From assembly GCA_963556255.1 (NCBI GenBank), contig OY744608.1, positions 26,853,420 to 26,917,419 of the forward strand: a stretch of DNA of 64,000 bases, in the 5' to 3' direction. Under the pieces are notes generated by a model that searched no databases, was not told the DNA's origin, and saw only the letters and a list, made by a program, of their open reading frames with translations. Below are positions 13,401 to 28,400 of the stretch, piece after piece. This DNA is from Allolobophora icterica. Its lineage: Eukaryota; Annelida; Clitellata; Crassiclitellata; Lumbricidae. The position numbers and the translations under genes were made by a program. Numbering within the stretch: position 1 is the first letter of the stretch; every line of letters begins with the position of its first letter.

Positions 13401-16400
13401 TGCTAAATAATTAGGTTGAAAACTGCATTTTTCTATCAGAAATAGTAAAAAAGTTTATTTGAAAGATGAAGGTTTCCTCACAGCCACTTTGAGAAATTGC
13501 GAGTTGCTGTGCCGAGGGATCAGGAATAATTACCGGTAGTGTAGTAAACAGGAGCATAATAATATCACGTTTGCCTGCCAACACACCTTTCTGGTTGGTT
13601 GCTCGTTAACTTATTCTACATACTAACCAGCAATGCTGTAACTCTACTATTGAATTAACCAATACAGATTTTATGACAAGAAGCTCCATTTCAGTTTATA
13701 CTGCTTCAACAAGATGGATGGTTGGGTACCTTGCAGGCGATAATGAAGAGATCAACATGACAAGTGAAGTCCATTGAGAGAAGCAGAGTGACAAGACCAT
13801 GAACGACTGGAATGCACTTCTCTCGAGACATCACCAACAGAGAGGAATCAATGTCATTTTCCCAACTGTCCTTCTCTCCGTTTGGTTGAGATCCACCACT
13901 TTCCTTGTTAGCCTGCTTCCTCAGTATTTCTCCATCTGTACGTCTGATGTTAATGATGTCTTTCAAGTGCTACAAAATTTGCAAATTGTGCAGATGTTAA
14001 ATAGTTAATTAATATAATGGTCCTCACAGGCAAAACTCTAAGTTGTTAGATCATGTAGCTAAAGCATTCAGCGCTTTTTATGTACCTCATGAAAGCACCG
14101 TCTACGAAAGCTACATGACATCCACTATGGCGCATAGCATTTAGCTGTACGGACAATCAGTTTGGAATTGTCCTTTTTAGATAAAGCAATAATATTCAAT
14201 TATATTGTATGGCAACCTGACTCACAGTGTCATTCGAATGCCAGGTGACAAAGTTTAACAATGTGAATTTAAGATCAAACTAATCAGAAATGCTTTGGAG
14301 AGTCTGCAGGCAAAAACTACAATATAGCAAACGGGTCAAGTTTTAATATTTTTCACAACCTTAATAGTGAACTATTTACAGCTTGAGAATTATTCAAATA
14401 CATTAACAATTGAAAGAGTTAATCTATAATTCAAAGGCCAAATTCTAACCTTAGAAGAGTACTGTCTCATTTGTCTCTTGAATAGCATATCCTGTGTCTT
14501 AACAAGATGTTCGGTCTCCTTGTCCATCAGGCTGCCAGCAGCCACTGACTCCTCCATTTTGGAGGAGAAGTGCTTCTTGGCTTGCTGAAGGTTCATAAGC
14601 TGTTGTTTGTGATGTAGCAGGCGTTTCTGCAGCTTCCTCCTGTACAGCTTTGACGTATTCGACTTTGAAAGTTTATTCGCCTGCACTGCATTCTCACCCT
14701 GGATGAAATTCCAACGACTAGAAACAGAACTGGGAAAGCACCATCGACCTGTAACCAGACAAAATGCAACAGATTCATGACCTAGGTTAATGAAGGTCAA
14801 CAGATTCAGATAGCATGATCAATCATGCCAAAGGCCATTAAGTATAGTATTGTTGAAAGACACACTGATGAATAGGACCGGATGTTATGTTAATCTGTAG
14901 GTGGTGTCTGTACAGTGCCCTTGTAGCGGCGTGGTCGCGTTACGGTGCTATAGAAATTGTCCGTGTTATTATTATTATTATTATTACACTGAATGGAGAA
15001 TTAAAGCAAAAGCAGTTGAATCAAATACTAGTGTCGAATGATGAGAGAACTTTACACATTGCACATTCTGAAGCAATAAGAGATTCTGTTACTGTGTATA
15101 TCGATAACAGATGTTTCTGGTGAAGTAAAAATTAAGCCCTGCAATAAGATTTTAGATGCAATGCACATTTATGAGATCTACACACCTTCCTTGTCTTTGC
15201 TTGGGGCCTTGTCCATATCATCGGAAGCATTTGACTGACAGCAATCCAGACACTTGCTGAGGAAAAGCAGTAGCCAACCGATTAGTGTCAGATCCAGATG
15301 ACCTAGGCCGAAAGCATAAAAAAAGTCGTTAATCCTTGAAGTCAGTTCACAGTGATATCACACCAGCAAACCCTTTCAGTACCTAATGAATGAAATTCGC
15401 CAATTCATCTACAAATCAGTATATACCAAGTTCTGCATTACTAATACATGAACCAATAAACAAGGTTAAAAAATTTGTCCATATTTGGAATCACTAAATG
15501 AAACCTGCATGTTAAGGAGTTGCAAACATGACTAAACATCACACAATCCACCATTTACAACAAAAAGACTTAATGACTTGAAAATGACAATCTCCAACTG
15601 TTTAAATTCACAAAAACCCACAGAAAATGAAAAGCAGGAACGAAGAAGACAGAAACTCACGAAGATTGTTCCGCCGAGGCTCATTAACATCAGACGAGAG
15701 AGGTGACAACTGCCGTGCGAGAAGCAGAAGAATATTTTCAAGGATGCTACTGGCAGCTGGACCAGTCAGCGACCTTTGGCCAAGTGCAGCCAACAGAATG
15801 AACACCCTGAATACACAATTCAGACCATTTACCACTAAATGTTAATTCCAACTATGTAATCAAAAACTTTAACTCAAAAATCCTCAGCTCAGGGAGCTGT
15901 TAGTTGAGAAACAGAATCCAAACTTTGCATTAATGCCATGTAGCATCAAGACTTTCAAATAATCAATAAAGCAGGGGCACTTAATATGGTTTTGCTACAT
16001 CTTTTTTGCAGTCCCTTAAGCTAGCCTTGAGACAGCCATGGGTATGAAGTGTTACAAGACTTAATTTCTTAGTCTCGGCACATGAGGGCTGGTACTAACC
16101 AGTCCTCTCCCTTGAAGTCTCATCTTCACACCAACAGTGTACAGTCAGTGTACTCAATAAAGCAGAGTTGGCTAGGGGGTGCAGGTGGAGCAGAAATCTT
16201 GAACCAAATTTCTGCCTTGGCAGGGATTTGAACCTCCGACCGATCAACTGACAGTTCAGCATGCTAGCCACTATATTATCAAGCACTCACTTGCTATATC
16301 TTTAGCAGAAAAGATTGATAAATCAATGCTAACCTGTCTTGTGGAAAAATAGTCAGTTGTTCTGCAGTAAAGAACTCCTGAAGAATGTTGCCAAGGAACT

Positions 16401-19400
16401 CGCCCCACCAACTCTGGGTGCCACATACGCGCACAAGGATGACACCGGTGTGTGTCTGCATCTTCTTGGTGCCATGGATGCAGAGGTTGCGGAAAAGCAT
16501 CTCAGCACAAGTGGGAGTCAGCGTCGTGTAGAGAGAGACAGGCATCTGAGGTATTGTGGGACAGGAGTTCGTCATACTTAGCAGTGTGTCGAGCAGAAAC
16601 TCAATCAGTACACGAAGTTTATCAACTGAAGTCTGCTTCAGTATCAACTGCAGATTACCCTGTGCAAGGTCAAAATGTCCTGGGGGATAACTGTAAATAC
16701 CTAGGACTTTCTGAAGTCGGGTGGTGGCATGTTTGGCTAAGTTTAGCTGGACCTAAACAAAACAGCAAGACACTTGTTCCAGAAATCATGTCAAAAATAA
16801 AAATCCTTAATGCTCTTGACGCTAAAATAGCAAAGATATACACAGTGATCAAATAAAATTAACCTTAAATAAACAACAGTAGAAAAGATATTGGCCTTGT
16901 TACCTCACCAATATAACACACAATACGATAAAAGCATTATATAACTCATACATGCACAGAACCTTACAGTTAGATTAGACATTGAACTCAATTACCATAG
17001 ATTAAATACCGACCGAATACAGTAAATTAACATTTATTAAATACAATACACCTATTCAGAACTGTACATGAAAAGATGTGATAATTTCAAAATAATAAAC
17101 CAGACTTGAAACTGGACACACCCAAAGTTAACACAAGTTAGTTTTTACAATAAACACGTAAAGGAAGACACTCAGAGCAAGAGATGTAGCGCAAAATAAA
17201 TCATCATAGCATACTTGTAGCTGGATGCATTCGCAGTAGGCTAGATGAATCTTGTTGTCATCGTCTGTACGTCTGCCCTTCTTCAAGAAGAACTGCGTGT
17301 GGTTGCTGCTTTCATTTCCAGGCACTTCAGCTGCAGACAGAAGAGTGATGAGATTCTTGCATGCTAGACTGTACCGGCACTGGACATCTTCAAGCAGAGA
17401 CATGTACATGCCAAGCTGTGACAGGATCTGCGACTGATCGGAGCTCATGTGGTTTCCACTTCTGTCTGAGTCTGCAGAAGGACCAGGTGACATATGTGAT
17501 GGTGTTGTGGAGACTTTTTCCCACGGAAGAATGAAGGTGTGGCCATAGAAAGATCCAATTGGGATCTTAGAACGAGTTGTGTTGCCTCCATAACGACGAA
17601 TAGTAGTTATCTTCAGTAAAGATAACATACAAACACAAAAGACCCTTATAGTTACCACAAGTCGCACTCAAAGCTCTCTGAAAGCAGTCCTGGAACTGAG
17701 ATTTTTCAAGTTAACTGCAGGCACCTACACTTTAGTATCTATAATTTTCTCTTACTTAAATTGTTCAATAAACGATCAAAATTTCACAAGACTGGAACCA
17801 AATCCACAGCAATAAAACTCCAATGTATTTTCTTACAGTTCCCAAGCCACTACCTTTAAGGTGACTGAGTTGCAATCTTTAAGAAGGTGGTTAAGTTACA
17901 AGATAATTTTGGCCAAAGATTAAAGCAGATTTGTCAATCATTCAACTAAGCCACCAAAAAGAACCACACCTGTGTTTATCTCACCAACATGCAGCCATTA
18001 TGACACTAGAAATCAGTACTATTAATAGAAAACCTTAAGCTACCTTGAGATAACGGCAGACTGGTGGTGGCATGATGTCATTTAGAATCAGCGAGCTGAG
18101 GCCAATGTCACTTGAGACAACCAGACGATGCCCGTCAATCTCCTCTCCCTGAACCCAAATGTCGATCGATAATGATGCAAGATCACCACACATCGGGATC
18201 ACCACATCGGTCAGAAGAATTGCCTTACCAAAGTCAAGCACCACAAAACGTCTTGCTCCTAAAAGACCAAAATTGAGACAGCATAAAATATTTGACAACA
18301 ATGTGCTTCTGAACCGCCTTTCATTACATCTTCTGCCATTGATCATTCATTTAAACCTTTCAGAATCACATTGTTTTAGCCATGTTCTCCCTACAGCAAC
18401 ATGTTTTCATCTCTAAACCGTAAACGAATACTGAAATGAGTTCTGCTGAATGCCAACGGAATATTTTCATGCACGCCAATTGTAAAGTGTACCAAATAAA
18501 TTAGGGATACCATAGCATTAACCACAAGAAACGATTGTTCATTACTTTGGTAACCGAATCCATGGGCACTGACAAGCTCTCTATATACATATGAAAAACA
18601 TGTATGCAACTGTCCTGAATAACAAAAGCATCGTAAAAGCTACCAATACGCCACCTGAATGCATGCGTTCAATGACAAGTGCCTGGGCAGGTGGTGGCTG
18701 GAAGAGAGTCTGGGTCTGTGGCCACAGCATCGCCAGTTGTTTACTTGTTTCACTCTTTTCAGCAGGAATCTGAACATAATGAACAGTAACGTCATGCAGG
18801 AATACGATTATTCTGACACAACCAAATCACAGATTATTTTTAGAGGATCATTTGTACAAGTTCTTTCTCCCCAATAGGGTAGTCTGGTAATCTCTGAAGT
18901 TGTCAGCAAGGTACCAATTTCAAGTCACCACTGTGACTCTTCAGAATGAGCATTTGCGACAAGGCCAACAGCTACAATACAACTGCTATCATTCTAATGT
19001 ATAAACTGCATACAAACATTCCTTCACAGACTCTGAACGAAAGTTTAATGGTTCCTTGGCCTTAAGTCGAAAATTCCAAGTGGCACCAGAGAAATTTTAA
19101 ATGAATTTTCCTGCCACTTGGCTCCTTTGATAATTTCTCTACAGTTCTAAGCCTTGTACTACCAGTCTACCACTACCTATTGTGACAACACAACATTACT
19201 CTAAATGATTGAAATTACCTTGGAGCTGTTATTGGCTTTTCCAGATGGAGGTTTGTCAGCCTCCTTGTCATTACCGAATGCTAACCCGCTGGTTCCTCCC
19301 ATGCCTCCCATAAACATGCCATGGTAGCTCTCATTTGGAGGTGTAACAGGTGGCGTCATGAAGAATGGTGTGTTCTTTGGTGTTGGTGGAAAAAGCTCCG

Positions 19401-22400
19401 AGCCGTACGACATGTAGTGCGACGGAAGACCAACAGCAGCACCACTGGCAACGTTTTTGGTTGTCTCAGCTAGCTTCTGCTCCAGTTTCTGTTTTTGCTG
19501 CTGCAATTTGATTAACTGCAACTGCTTCTGCTGCAGCTGCACAAGTTGCTGCTCAGCAGAGACCATGGCACTCGACAATGTCGACAGCATTGTTCCGGTT
19601 GTAGATGACAGACCCTCAGCAAAGTTGATCGTTCCAGAGAGACCAACAGCATTTCCAGGCAGAGCTGTTGTCTGATTCACTGGCAACAATGCAAAACAGG
19701 ACTAATGAGCTAAAACTACAGGTTTCTCTGAAGATAATCTATAACAATCTCAGGTTCTTGTTTTTACCTATCCCAGTCATTCCACTAACAAGTCAACATA
19801 ATGCAAAATGTTTAAATCTTGGGAGAAAACGTATTATATAGGTCAATTACTGTACATTTATGGCAAAATTACCCACTATATTATAAATTTCGGTTACAGA
19901 ATACACTTACCTGTCATTCCAAAATAATCTAGTCCTAGCTTGTTGTTGCATCATCAAATTCATGATTTATGGGTCACATATGGTATATGCAAGCATAGGC
20001 TCAACATTGTCCAAAAACTAACTAGTCAACTTGATAACATATAACATTCATGCGTTACAGAGTGAAGATCTTACACGTGTCTAGACGTTCCATTCTTGTA
20101 CCATCGCTTGTAGCATGGCAGGTAAAGTGAAGTGGTTCGACCTCTAGTAGCCCCGTCAGATAACGTGACAGTGGCTGTTCAGCACCACACCTCGAATTGG
20201 ATCCAATATTAAGAACTCCACTGGGTCCTGGAAGATTCTTGTCCATGTGACACAGATTCATAAGGTCTTTGAACAGAACCTCGTCTGAAAATGCCAAGCT
20301 GCCGTTGGCTCCACTGCCAGCTGTGACATTTGCCAGACCAGAACCGGCAGTAAGCGGAATTCCACCGGCAGAGACACCACCGGTGGTTGTGCCAACCGTA
20401 CTAGCAACCACACCTGAATAGGTTGTGTTTGTAGCAGGTGCAGTGCGAAGTTGTGGTGGATCAATGTCAAAGAGATCAGGCTCAAGCGGTGATCCATAGA
20501 GACCATAACGTGCTCTCAGCAGAGAATGGTAAGGATTAACACGGAAACTGTACGACTTTGCTATTTCACCCAGCAGCTCCATGCATTTTTCACTGGTGGC
20601 ACTGGCATCCATGCATTTGACATGATTGAGAAGAGTGAAGTACCAGTGCAGAGCACCAGCCGAATATGATGTCAGAATATGGGGCAGGCACTCAATCAGT
20701 GCATGCAGCAGTATGTAGTTGAATGCTGGGGCAAAGTCTGGATCACTGCAGTTCTTGACGTATCTGGAACAAATGCAAATTTAAACAAAATTCTTATTCT
20801 TTCTAATAATGACCTGGTATTGCCAAGAAATACCACCATTCAAAATGAAACCCATTTCCTCTGATTGTGCCACATGCAACTGTTTTATATGTCAGCTAAT
20901 TATCACACAACTGATAGCTGCTATACATCACTTTACAAGTTATAAACTGCCAAGGCATGGTTGTTCTGTGTGTGCATATCAAACACATCCTCTGGTAAAT
21001 ATAAGATGCCAAACAGTCAATTTCTGTGAAAAATGTAACAAATATGACTCTTTCACACTGTCTCATCTTTTAACTGAATTGGTGTCAATTTTTATCTCTT
21101 CAACTGTTGCTGCAAGTTGTCCTTACCTGTTGCAACATTTACCACTGTTTTACTACATTCTGCTCTGTTCACAAAATTTCATAACGATTTTGCAAATTTT
21201 AAATTCTGATTTTCATTTCTCAAAAAGTTCATAGTCATATCAATTTTGACGCAAAGACAAGTATTAATCAACTTTTTCTGTCAGAATGTTGTTGAGGAAG
21301 AAAAGACAAAATATGATATATAACATGTCTAAATTTCTAATGATTTCAAGTGTTTGCTTTCATATGAAATGATAATGGTCAAATTCTCCAATAACAATGT
21401 ATATAGATACCCAAGAGTTACAGAAAGCAAGCACGTTACAGAAGTTAGAATCTGACGGATGATAATAACAGCTATTAACGATGATGATGATTACTTACTC
21501 AAGACAGAGTGCAATCAATTTTGCACACTTGTGTGCAATACTTCGGTCTCCTTCGAGAAGACAGGACTGAACAAGAGCTGACAGATTAGACTGGAGTGTC
21601 TGCATGAGGCTGGAGCCATGTAATTGCCTGTAAGAAAACAATACCATTGTACTGCAGCATATAAAGCAACTCATCTTAAACACCAACGTTCAACAAAGAC
21701 TCTACGCTAGCATGAGAGTAAAAGCAATTTGCCACCCAAAAAGATGGACTTTTACATCGCATAATTACTCTAGTCTGATGAAATAGCTTAAACTGGGAAT
21801 ACATAATCAAACTTAATACAAGCAACAGATAGGCAGTCGTTTTGAAATCTAATAGGTAATTATGTAATTAGCTTTCTAGTTTCTCTTATCACATGAAATG
21901 CTCTGATTTTAGCTCTTTCTCACACTATTTGACCTCAGGGCCAACTATACAGCCACAGACAGTGACAACCAGTTGTGCAGCAACAGAAGAGAACTATAAT
22001 GACAATGATCATGATGAAACAGCACTGATATCACACACATCATATAATTCAGATATACTTAGATGTCAACCAGTTTGTACAACAAACTACAAAACGATGA
22101 TATTCCAGGCTGAATGAATTCTGTTGTTAATAATTCAACTACTGACCATTTAGCTATCAGCATTGCAAATATATAACCTTGAGAAAAACCTTCAGAGAAT
22201 AACTCACATTTTGCCAGCATCATTGATCTGAATTGCCATGATCCAAGTAAGTACGTCTAGAGCCAGATGTTGTCGATGTTCTTTGCAGGTATTGCCACTG
22301 ACGGATGAAATGTCATCTTGCCCACACGCTGCTAGCAACAGCCTCTCGTGAAAGTCCACTGATTCCAGCATGGCATATCGCAGTGCCCTTCAAAATCCAA

Positions 22401-25400
22401 CCGAGTAATGTAGTATTAACTTTAGTTGCATATTGTTCAAAAGCCAACATCAGACTTATCATAGGCTCAATTCTCTTCTCAAAATACTGCCCTGTTACTA
22501 CTTTATAACACCCATACACAATCTCTTCTATCATTCATAGCCTTCAAACCAGTTTTACAACAGGATTACACGCATAGCAGATAATCTGTTGACTGAAGAA
22601 GTTTATTATAGCACTATATTCACTGGTATGCCTTGCATGATTTGATGTATAATGGGACATGAATTCTTACCATTATAGAGCATGATTGCATAAATCTAAA
22701 CTTAAACTAAGACTTAAAATGAGCTATAACTATCTGATGACATTACATCACCTTAGACTAAGAAATTCACTCGATGCTGTTGCTACAGTTTGCCCCATAA
22801 AAGACCTTTAGTTCTGTCCCATTACTTCTTTCTATTCAAAACAACAGGGATAAATATTCATTCACTCATTCAGACCATTTATATAGCACCTCTCCAAGAT
22901 ACCAACTCAGAGTATACAAACACTTCAACTTTCTGGCTTATACATTTTAGATCAGCAATTAAAAACATACACAAGGATGCAGTCTCCATATATGCATAAG
23001 TAAGCAATTAGCCCCTTCAAAAGACAATTAATGGACAGTCTCAATTATTTACCTGTCACGATGATGACTTGACTTACGAAATCGGCGCACAGTGATTGAC
23101 ACTTCATGCAGCCAGTCACAGCCTCTGATGTTTTCCACTTTCTGCTTATTAGCACTTCCACTCGCTGAAGAACCCTGGGCACCAGGGCTTGCTGCCGTTG
23201 GCTTGTTAGACAACCCAGCTGGCTTTGCTTTGGCCGAGTCAACTGTGTTCTTGCCTGAGTTCTAAAAACACAGAATGGATATAAGTGTGACAAAGTACTT
23301 AATCTTCAACCATGAATGCTACACAACCAACACATGGTATACACCAAAACACCTTGCACTTACTCTACCCCTCTATGCAAACAGGATCTGAAATCTCCAT
23401 AAAATCATCTGTATGAATAATTTGTAACAGTGTAATTTCTGTATCTGTTGCATTAGCATGCTAATTTTCAGTAACTTGCAAAGTACGTCTATATAAAAAA
23501 TATGACTATTTATTGCTTGCGATGGCCTCCTAACTAGAAGTGCAACAGAACTAAAGGATATTACGATACAGATAAACGATATGAGTAGAAGAATCGGCCT
23601 AATGATTAAAACTAAACAATGATTACTGAAAAAACTACAAGACAATCATACCTATCACCATACAAGGAGAAGCTATTGCATATTGATAAAGTATATCAAT
23701 TAGTTTACCTTGGAGTGCAAAAGACGTAAAAACAAGAATTGGACACAGCATTTGAAGAAAAACAGAATGTGGAGAATTAGAGAAAGAAAAAAGAAAACAA
23801 ACACATATGTAGGAGATGATGACAATACATTCCAGTTTCCTATATGGATCAGAATGCTGGACAGCGCAAAAGCAAGATGAGAAAAGAATTCTTACAGCAG
23901 AAATGAGTTGGCTACGGAATATTACAGGAATTTTAAAGACTATCGAAGATTAGAAATAACATACGACGGTTTGTAGTATCTAAACAACTCTGTTAGACAA
24001 AGTTGTTCCAGCAAAAATTACAAAGGTTTTGCCAAGTGGACAGAATGCTAGCTGACCAAATTCCATACCAATGCACTCCATGTAAAGTTCGAAGGAAAGA
24101 GACAACAAAGGCAGACTGCGCTGTATACACAAGATAACTAGGTCATAACAAGACTTAGAGCAACACTGAGAGGGATTGTCATGTACTATACTTGACAACT
24201 GACCATGGAAAAGGGAGATCATTTATTTTGTACCCATCACCACCAAATGGCTGACATGAGGAAAGATGAATGCTCGCAGATAGCTTTCCGTAACTGCTGC
24301 CAAATAAAACCTTCCCACTTATGCAGCAGTAAGGAAAATTACACCCCTAATGAAGCAACAGATTCATCCATAAGCAAATGCTGAAACTGGGAATTACTGA
24401 CAATATATACCCTTCTTTACTGCTTTCTATCTAGTAAAATCAACGACATTATAATCTGTGAAAGAATGGAAAAAATAAATCTTCAGTTAGTCTGTAACAG
24501 AGAAGAGGAAAGCAACAGACCTGAGTTGGTTTTGCTGATGCCCTCTCCTTGGCAGATGATTTGCTTTTTATGTGAAGCAAGAATGACTTTGATTTAGACT
24601 TGAGCAGCTGGATACTGGTGAGCGGGATAATGCCCTGCGTTCCGGAGAGGTCAACATAATTAGCCAGTTCCAGTGGCCCACAAACAATCTCTGAACGATG
24701 GCGCTCCAGAAACTCACTGCCAAGACAGCCACTGTCTCCATTTGACTCATCACCAGCCTGACTGCCTCCAACTCCATCATGGCTTCCAACACCAGAATCT
24801 ACGCCGCTTGTGAGGTTGAAATCAATCCTAGCTCCTGCATCAGTGGTCGGAGGCTTTGCTGCAGACGCTGTGGACAGATCAGGCTGTCCAATGCTGGACA
24901 TGCTCTGCTTGAGAAGTGTCACTTGAATGTTGGGCACAGACGTGCACATTGCGTTAAGAGTGAACTTTAAATCAATGTGTCCAACACAGAGCAGCCTTGG
25001 CAGGACAAGTTCAAAGAGATGCTCATCCCAACTGGTGCTGAAACCACAGCAAACAAAATAATCACACATACACCATTCACTGGGGTTTTTCAGGTAATTC
25101 AGTACAGGATGAGTAACTACATAAATATCCACAATCCAAGAATGTGCCTCCTACTTCTACATGTAACTGTCCCTCAAAAGAACATCGGTATACACAGAAC
25201 ACCAGTATACACACAACATCAGCATACATTAGCATCTCTTAAGGACTTCTCAGAGGCAGTTTGTGTGGCTGTTTGTGTGTGTGCATGTGTGTGTATGTGC
25301 ACACTTTATGCATGCTAGTTTGGCAGGATCTCCAAATGTGTTAGTCATCTGTCAACTGTAGAGGATATCATCAGTTATTGGTGTGGCCTATATTACCTTA

Positions 25401-28400
25401 CCAACTATGAAAATAATCTCTTTAACATGTAACATCTTTTTGAGAAGTGTTTCTGATAGGGCTTTAGAAATGCACTACAGTGTATGACTGTGAAAAAGTT
25501 GACAAATTAATTCTTAACAGCTAGTCAGAAAAATTAGCAGAAAAGAACTGAACAAACGTTTATTATCCCCCAATGAAAATTCATATACACTGATAAATTT
25601 TAAGGAAAACTTTAAAGGGACCATATATCTTGTTAACAAAGTGCAATTTGTTCTGCTGCTGCAGTAAATATACCAGCACATTTTCCACATCATTACATCA
25701 ATTATTAAACCTCAACTCCCCCACTGGGAGGAAGATCTTCACTTCCACGGCATCAAAACTACCATCAGCCTAAGCATGGGATCGACATATATAATTGGTA
25801 TATATAAACATCCAGGCATGCATATATACATATATAAATGCATAAAATCATATATACAAACACATGTACAGATCCATCAACTGCCCAGAAACCCAAGTTT
25901 GAAATGTGCAAATCCACAACGAAACCAAAACAAGTAAATGTTTGCTTGATGCTGTCTGCCTAATACCTGTCTGCCTGCAAGCGCCATGTTCTTGTGTGCT
26001 GTGTTGCTTCACCCTGTTGATGCAGATGCTGAGGGTGTTTTCTCTGCTGCTGTTCCTGCTGGATTTCATTCCAGCATGGTGGAACTGTGGCACTGAACCT
26101 CGGCAGAAGATTTTCAAACTGAGTCAAGTCATGGAGGGCTGCCAGTACCTCCACAGTTAGCTGCTCATTCAGGAGTAAATTTTCTAAAACACAATGATTG
26201 AGATTGTCCAACGTGTGCAAAATCTCAAGACCTGAAATGCCTGGATGAACACTACTAGCGAGAGCCAATTCAAAAATATTCCACCTGCAAATAGTAATTT
26301 CTATTTCACGATCAACATCACTCTCAGCAACAAAAATATTCCACTTCTTCAGAAGTTGGTCTTGTAGTATCTGTGCTTCACATGCTTCCCACCTACTGAT
26401 CATCTAGCCAGTAAAACTTATATTATTAGGATGATCTATACCCGATAAAACTTTCATGTACACCAAAGTGCGGTTAGCAGTTGGTTCAATAAAGGATATA
26501 CTTACTTACTTACTTCAGCTGATAGATAGGTCCTTCAGCTCCATGACTATGCCTTTCATAACTATTGAGAGATGCACATGATAAAAGTAGAAAGACTAAA
26601 CACCTTGTTAATGACAGCCAATACATAAGTTCATAAATTAAAAAAAGATAAGAAAGAGGTGTCAGAATACGATCAACTGGCTTAAATGTAGATATAAACC
26701 ACAAGCTCAAACAAATTCAAAGGCATACCTCGCTTTGTGCCAGTCTTTTGTTCAACCAAAGGTGCAGAACCACACGCCACAGAATCGCCATCATCAACCG
26801 CAAAACTGTTTAAACAAACATGTCCGCCATCCAACTCATCCAGGTGCCTCTGCTTCGGCCCAACAATAAAGAACCGAAGTCGTCCATCACGCGTCGACGC
26901 ACACAGGCGATCGATACTCGAGCAGTAAGTTGTTGAGATGTACGCTTCCTCACTTGTAGCTTTTATAACAGCCAGAACTGAAAGATCACTTAAGTTCAGG
27001 ATTTTTATATCGCCTGAGTAAGTTGTTATAACAACTGCACCACACAACCCTTCTGCTCTGGAGCCCAAAGGATTTTCAAATGTAGCATCGTCGTCATCGT
27101 CATCATCGCTTTGAAGACAAACTTCCGGTGGAAGCAAAGTTGCTGTCATAACAGCATCATCAAGGTCGTCAAACTGAAGCATGGACACAGGATCTAGATT
27201 CAGCAGAGTCACATTAGACTCCACTACAACTTGATAGACCAGCACACAGGAGTGGTGACCTTCACCAGGATTTACTGAATCAGCAAAACAACTCATGTCC
27301 TCTCTTGTTGCTACTGGAGACGTAATCACAATGATATGACTCTTGTTATGTACTGGAACAATACATCGCACAAACTGAGTAGACTCGACCTCTGGTGGCA
27401 GCGGTATACACTGCACAACGTTGCCGGCGGACATCAGGGAACCAGAACGACATGCTGCATCTGTAATCTCGGTCTCCTTCACTTTACCCTCCTTCGAATG
27501 ATGAAAATTACTCCCGAAAACTTTGTAGGTGGTTCCTGGAATAGTGTCGTACGTTAGATTGATGATTTTAGGTGCAGTTGGCGACACTGGCCCGGAAACA
27601 CCAATTATCTGGATGTCCTGGTCGTCATCACTCATCTCCACATCTTTAATCGAGTAGACAGACTGAATAGCTGAACTAAGGCCATCACTGAATTCTGGTT
27701 TCGTGACCTGAGTACCCTGGAATGTCGCTGGTTCATTCTTTAGCTCTCGTACAGTCACTGAAGGTGCGACAGCAGCTGAAACGTCGTAGATCACAAGACA
27801 CGGAATGAAATGCCGAGCGTGCATACCCCCATTTTCACTTGGAGTGGCGACGCTTGCATCACTTGCAGACCCTTCCTGGTTATTGACTACAGTGGAACAG
27901 ATGATCTGAACAGGTGGGGTTTCTCCACTGATCGCCTGATTCAACTGGTTTAAAACCTGAACTTCACTGAATTTCGATCGATCTGTTTGCCACGTCGTTA
28001 CTGATGTCACTGGTGATTCGTCTTTTGCTGGAGAATTGACCTGGATGAAAATTCCAGCAACTAGAGAAGGATGAACATCAGCCAAATCCTGGGTAGTTCT
28101 GGGCACAGGAACTCCAACATGATTTGCTCCCAGCTCCGACGGTGCTCCAACAATCACGCTCAGAGCTGTTACCTTTTGGGCAGATGCTGTCAACAATCCA
28201 AACAGTGAAAAACAACATAAATCAATGTCTAATGATAAAAAAATGACTACATACTCATCAACTTACATAATAACCGTTGTACGTCTGTCTGTCCCGTAAA
28301 CAAACACTATTGTGACGTCACTATACTGCCGCCTTGGCGACGGTTGTCTTGACGACGGCTATAGGCCTATAATATGACGTTATTGTTATCACTGCAATAA

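Noticed and set aside
16695..16701. Splice donor CTAG|GTATTT inside BIRC6 exon 22
   Set aside because: Using it leaves no in-phase acceptor, while reading through gives a continuous conserved protein.
26296..26403. Upstream extension of BIRC6 exon 12
   Set aside because: Open frame and a neat CAG acceptor, but it breaks phase with exon 11 and lacks similarity; the 26240 acceptor is in phase and conserved.
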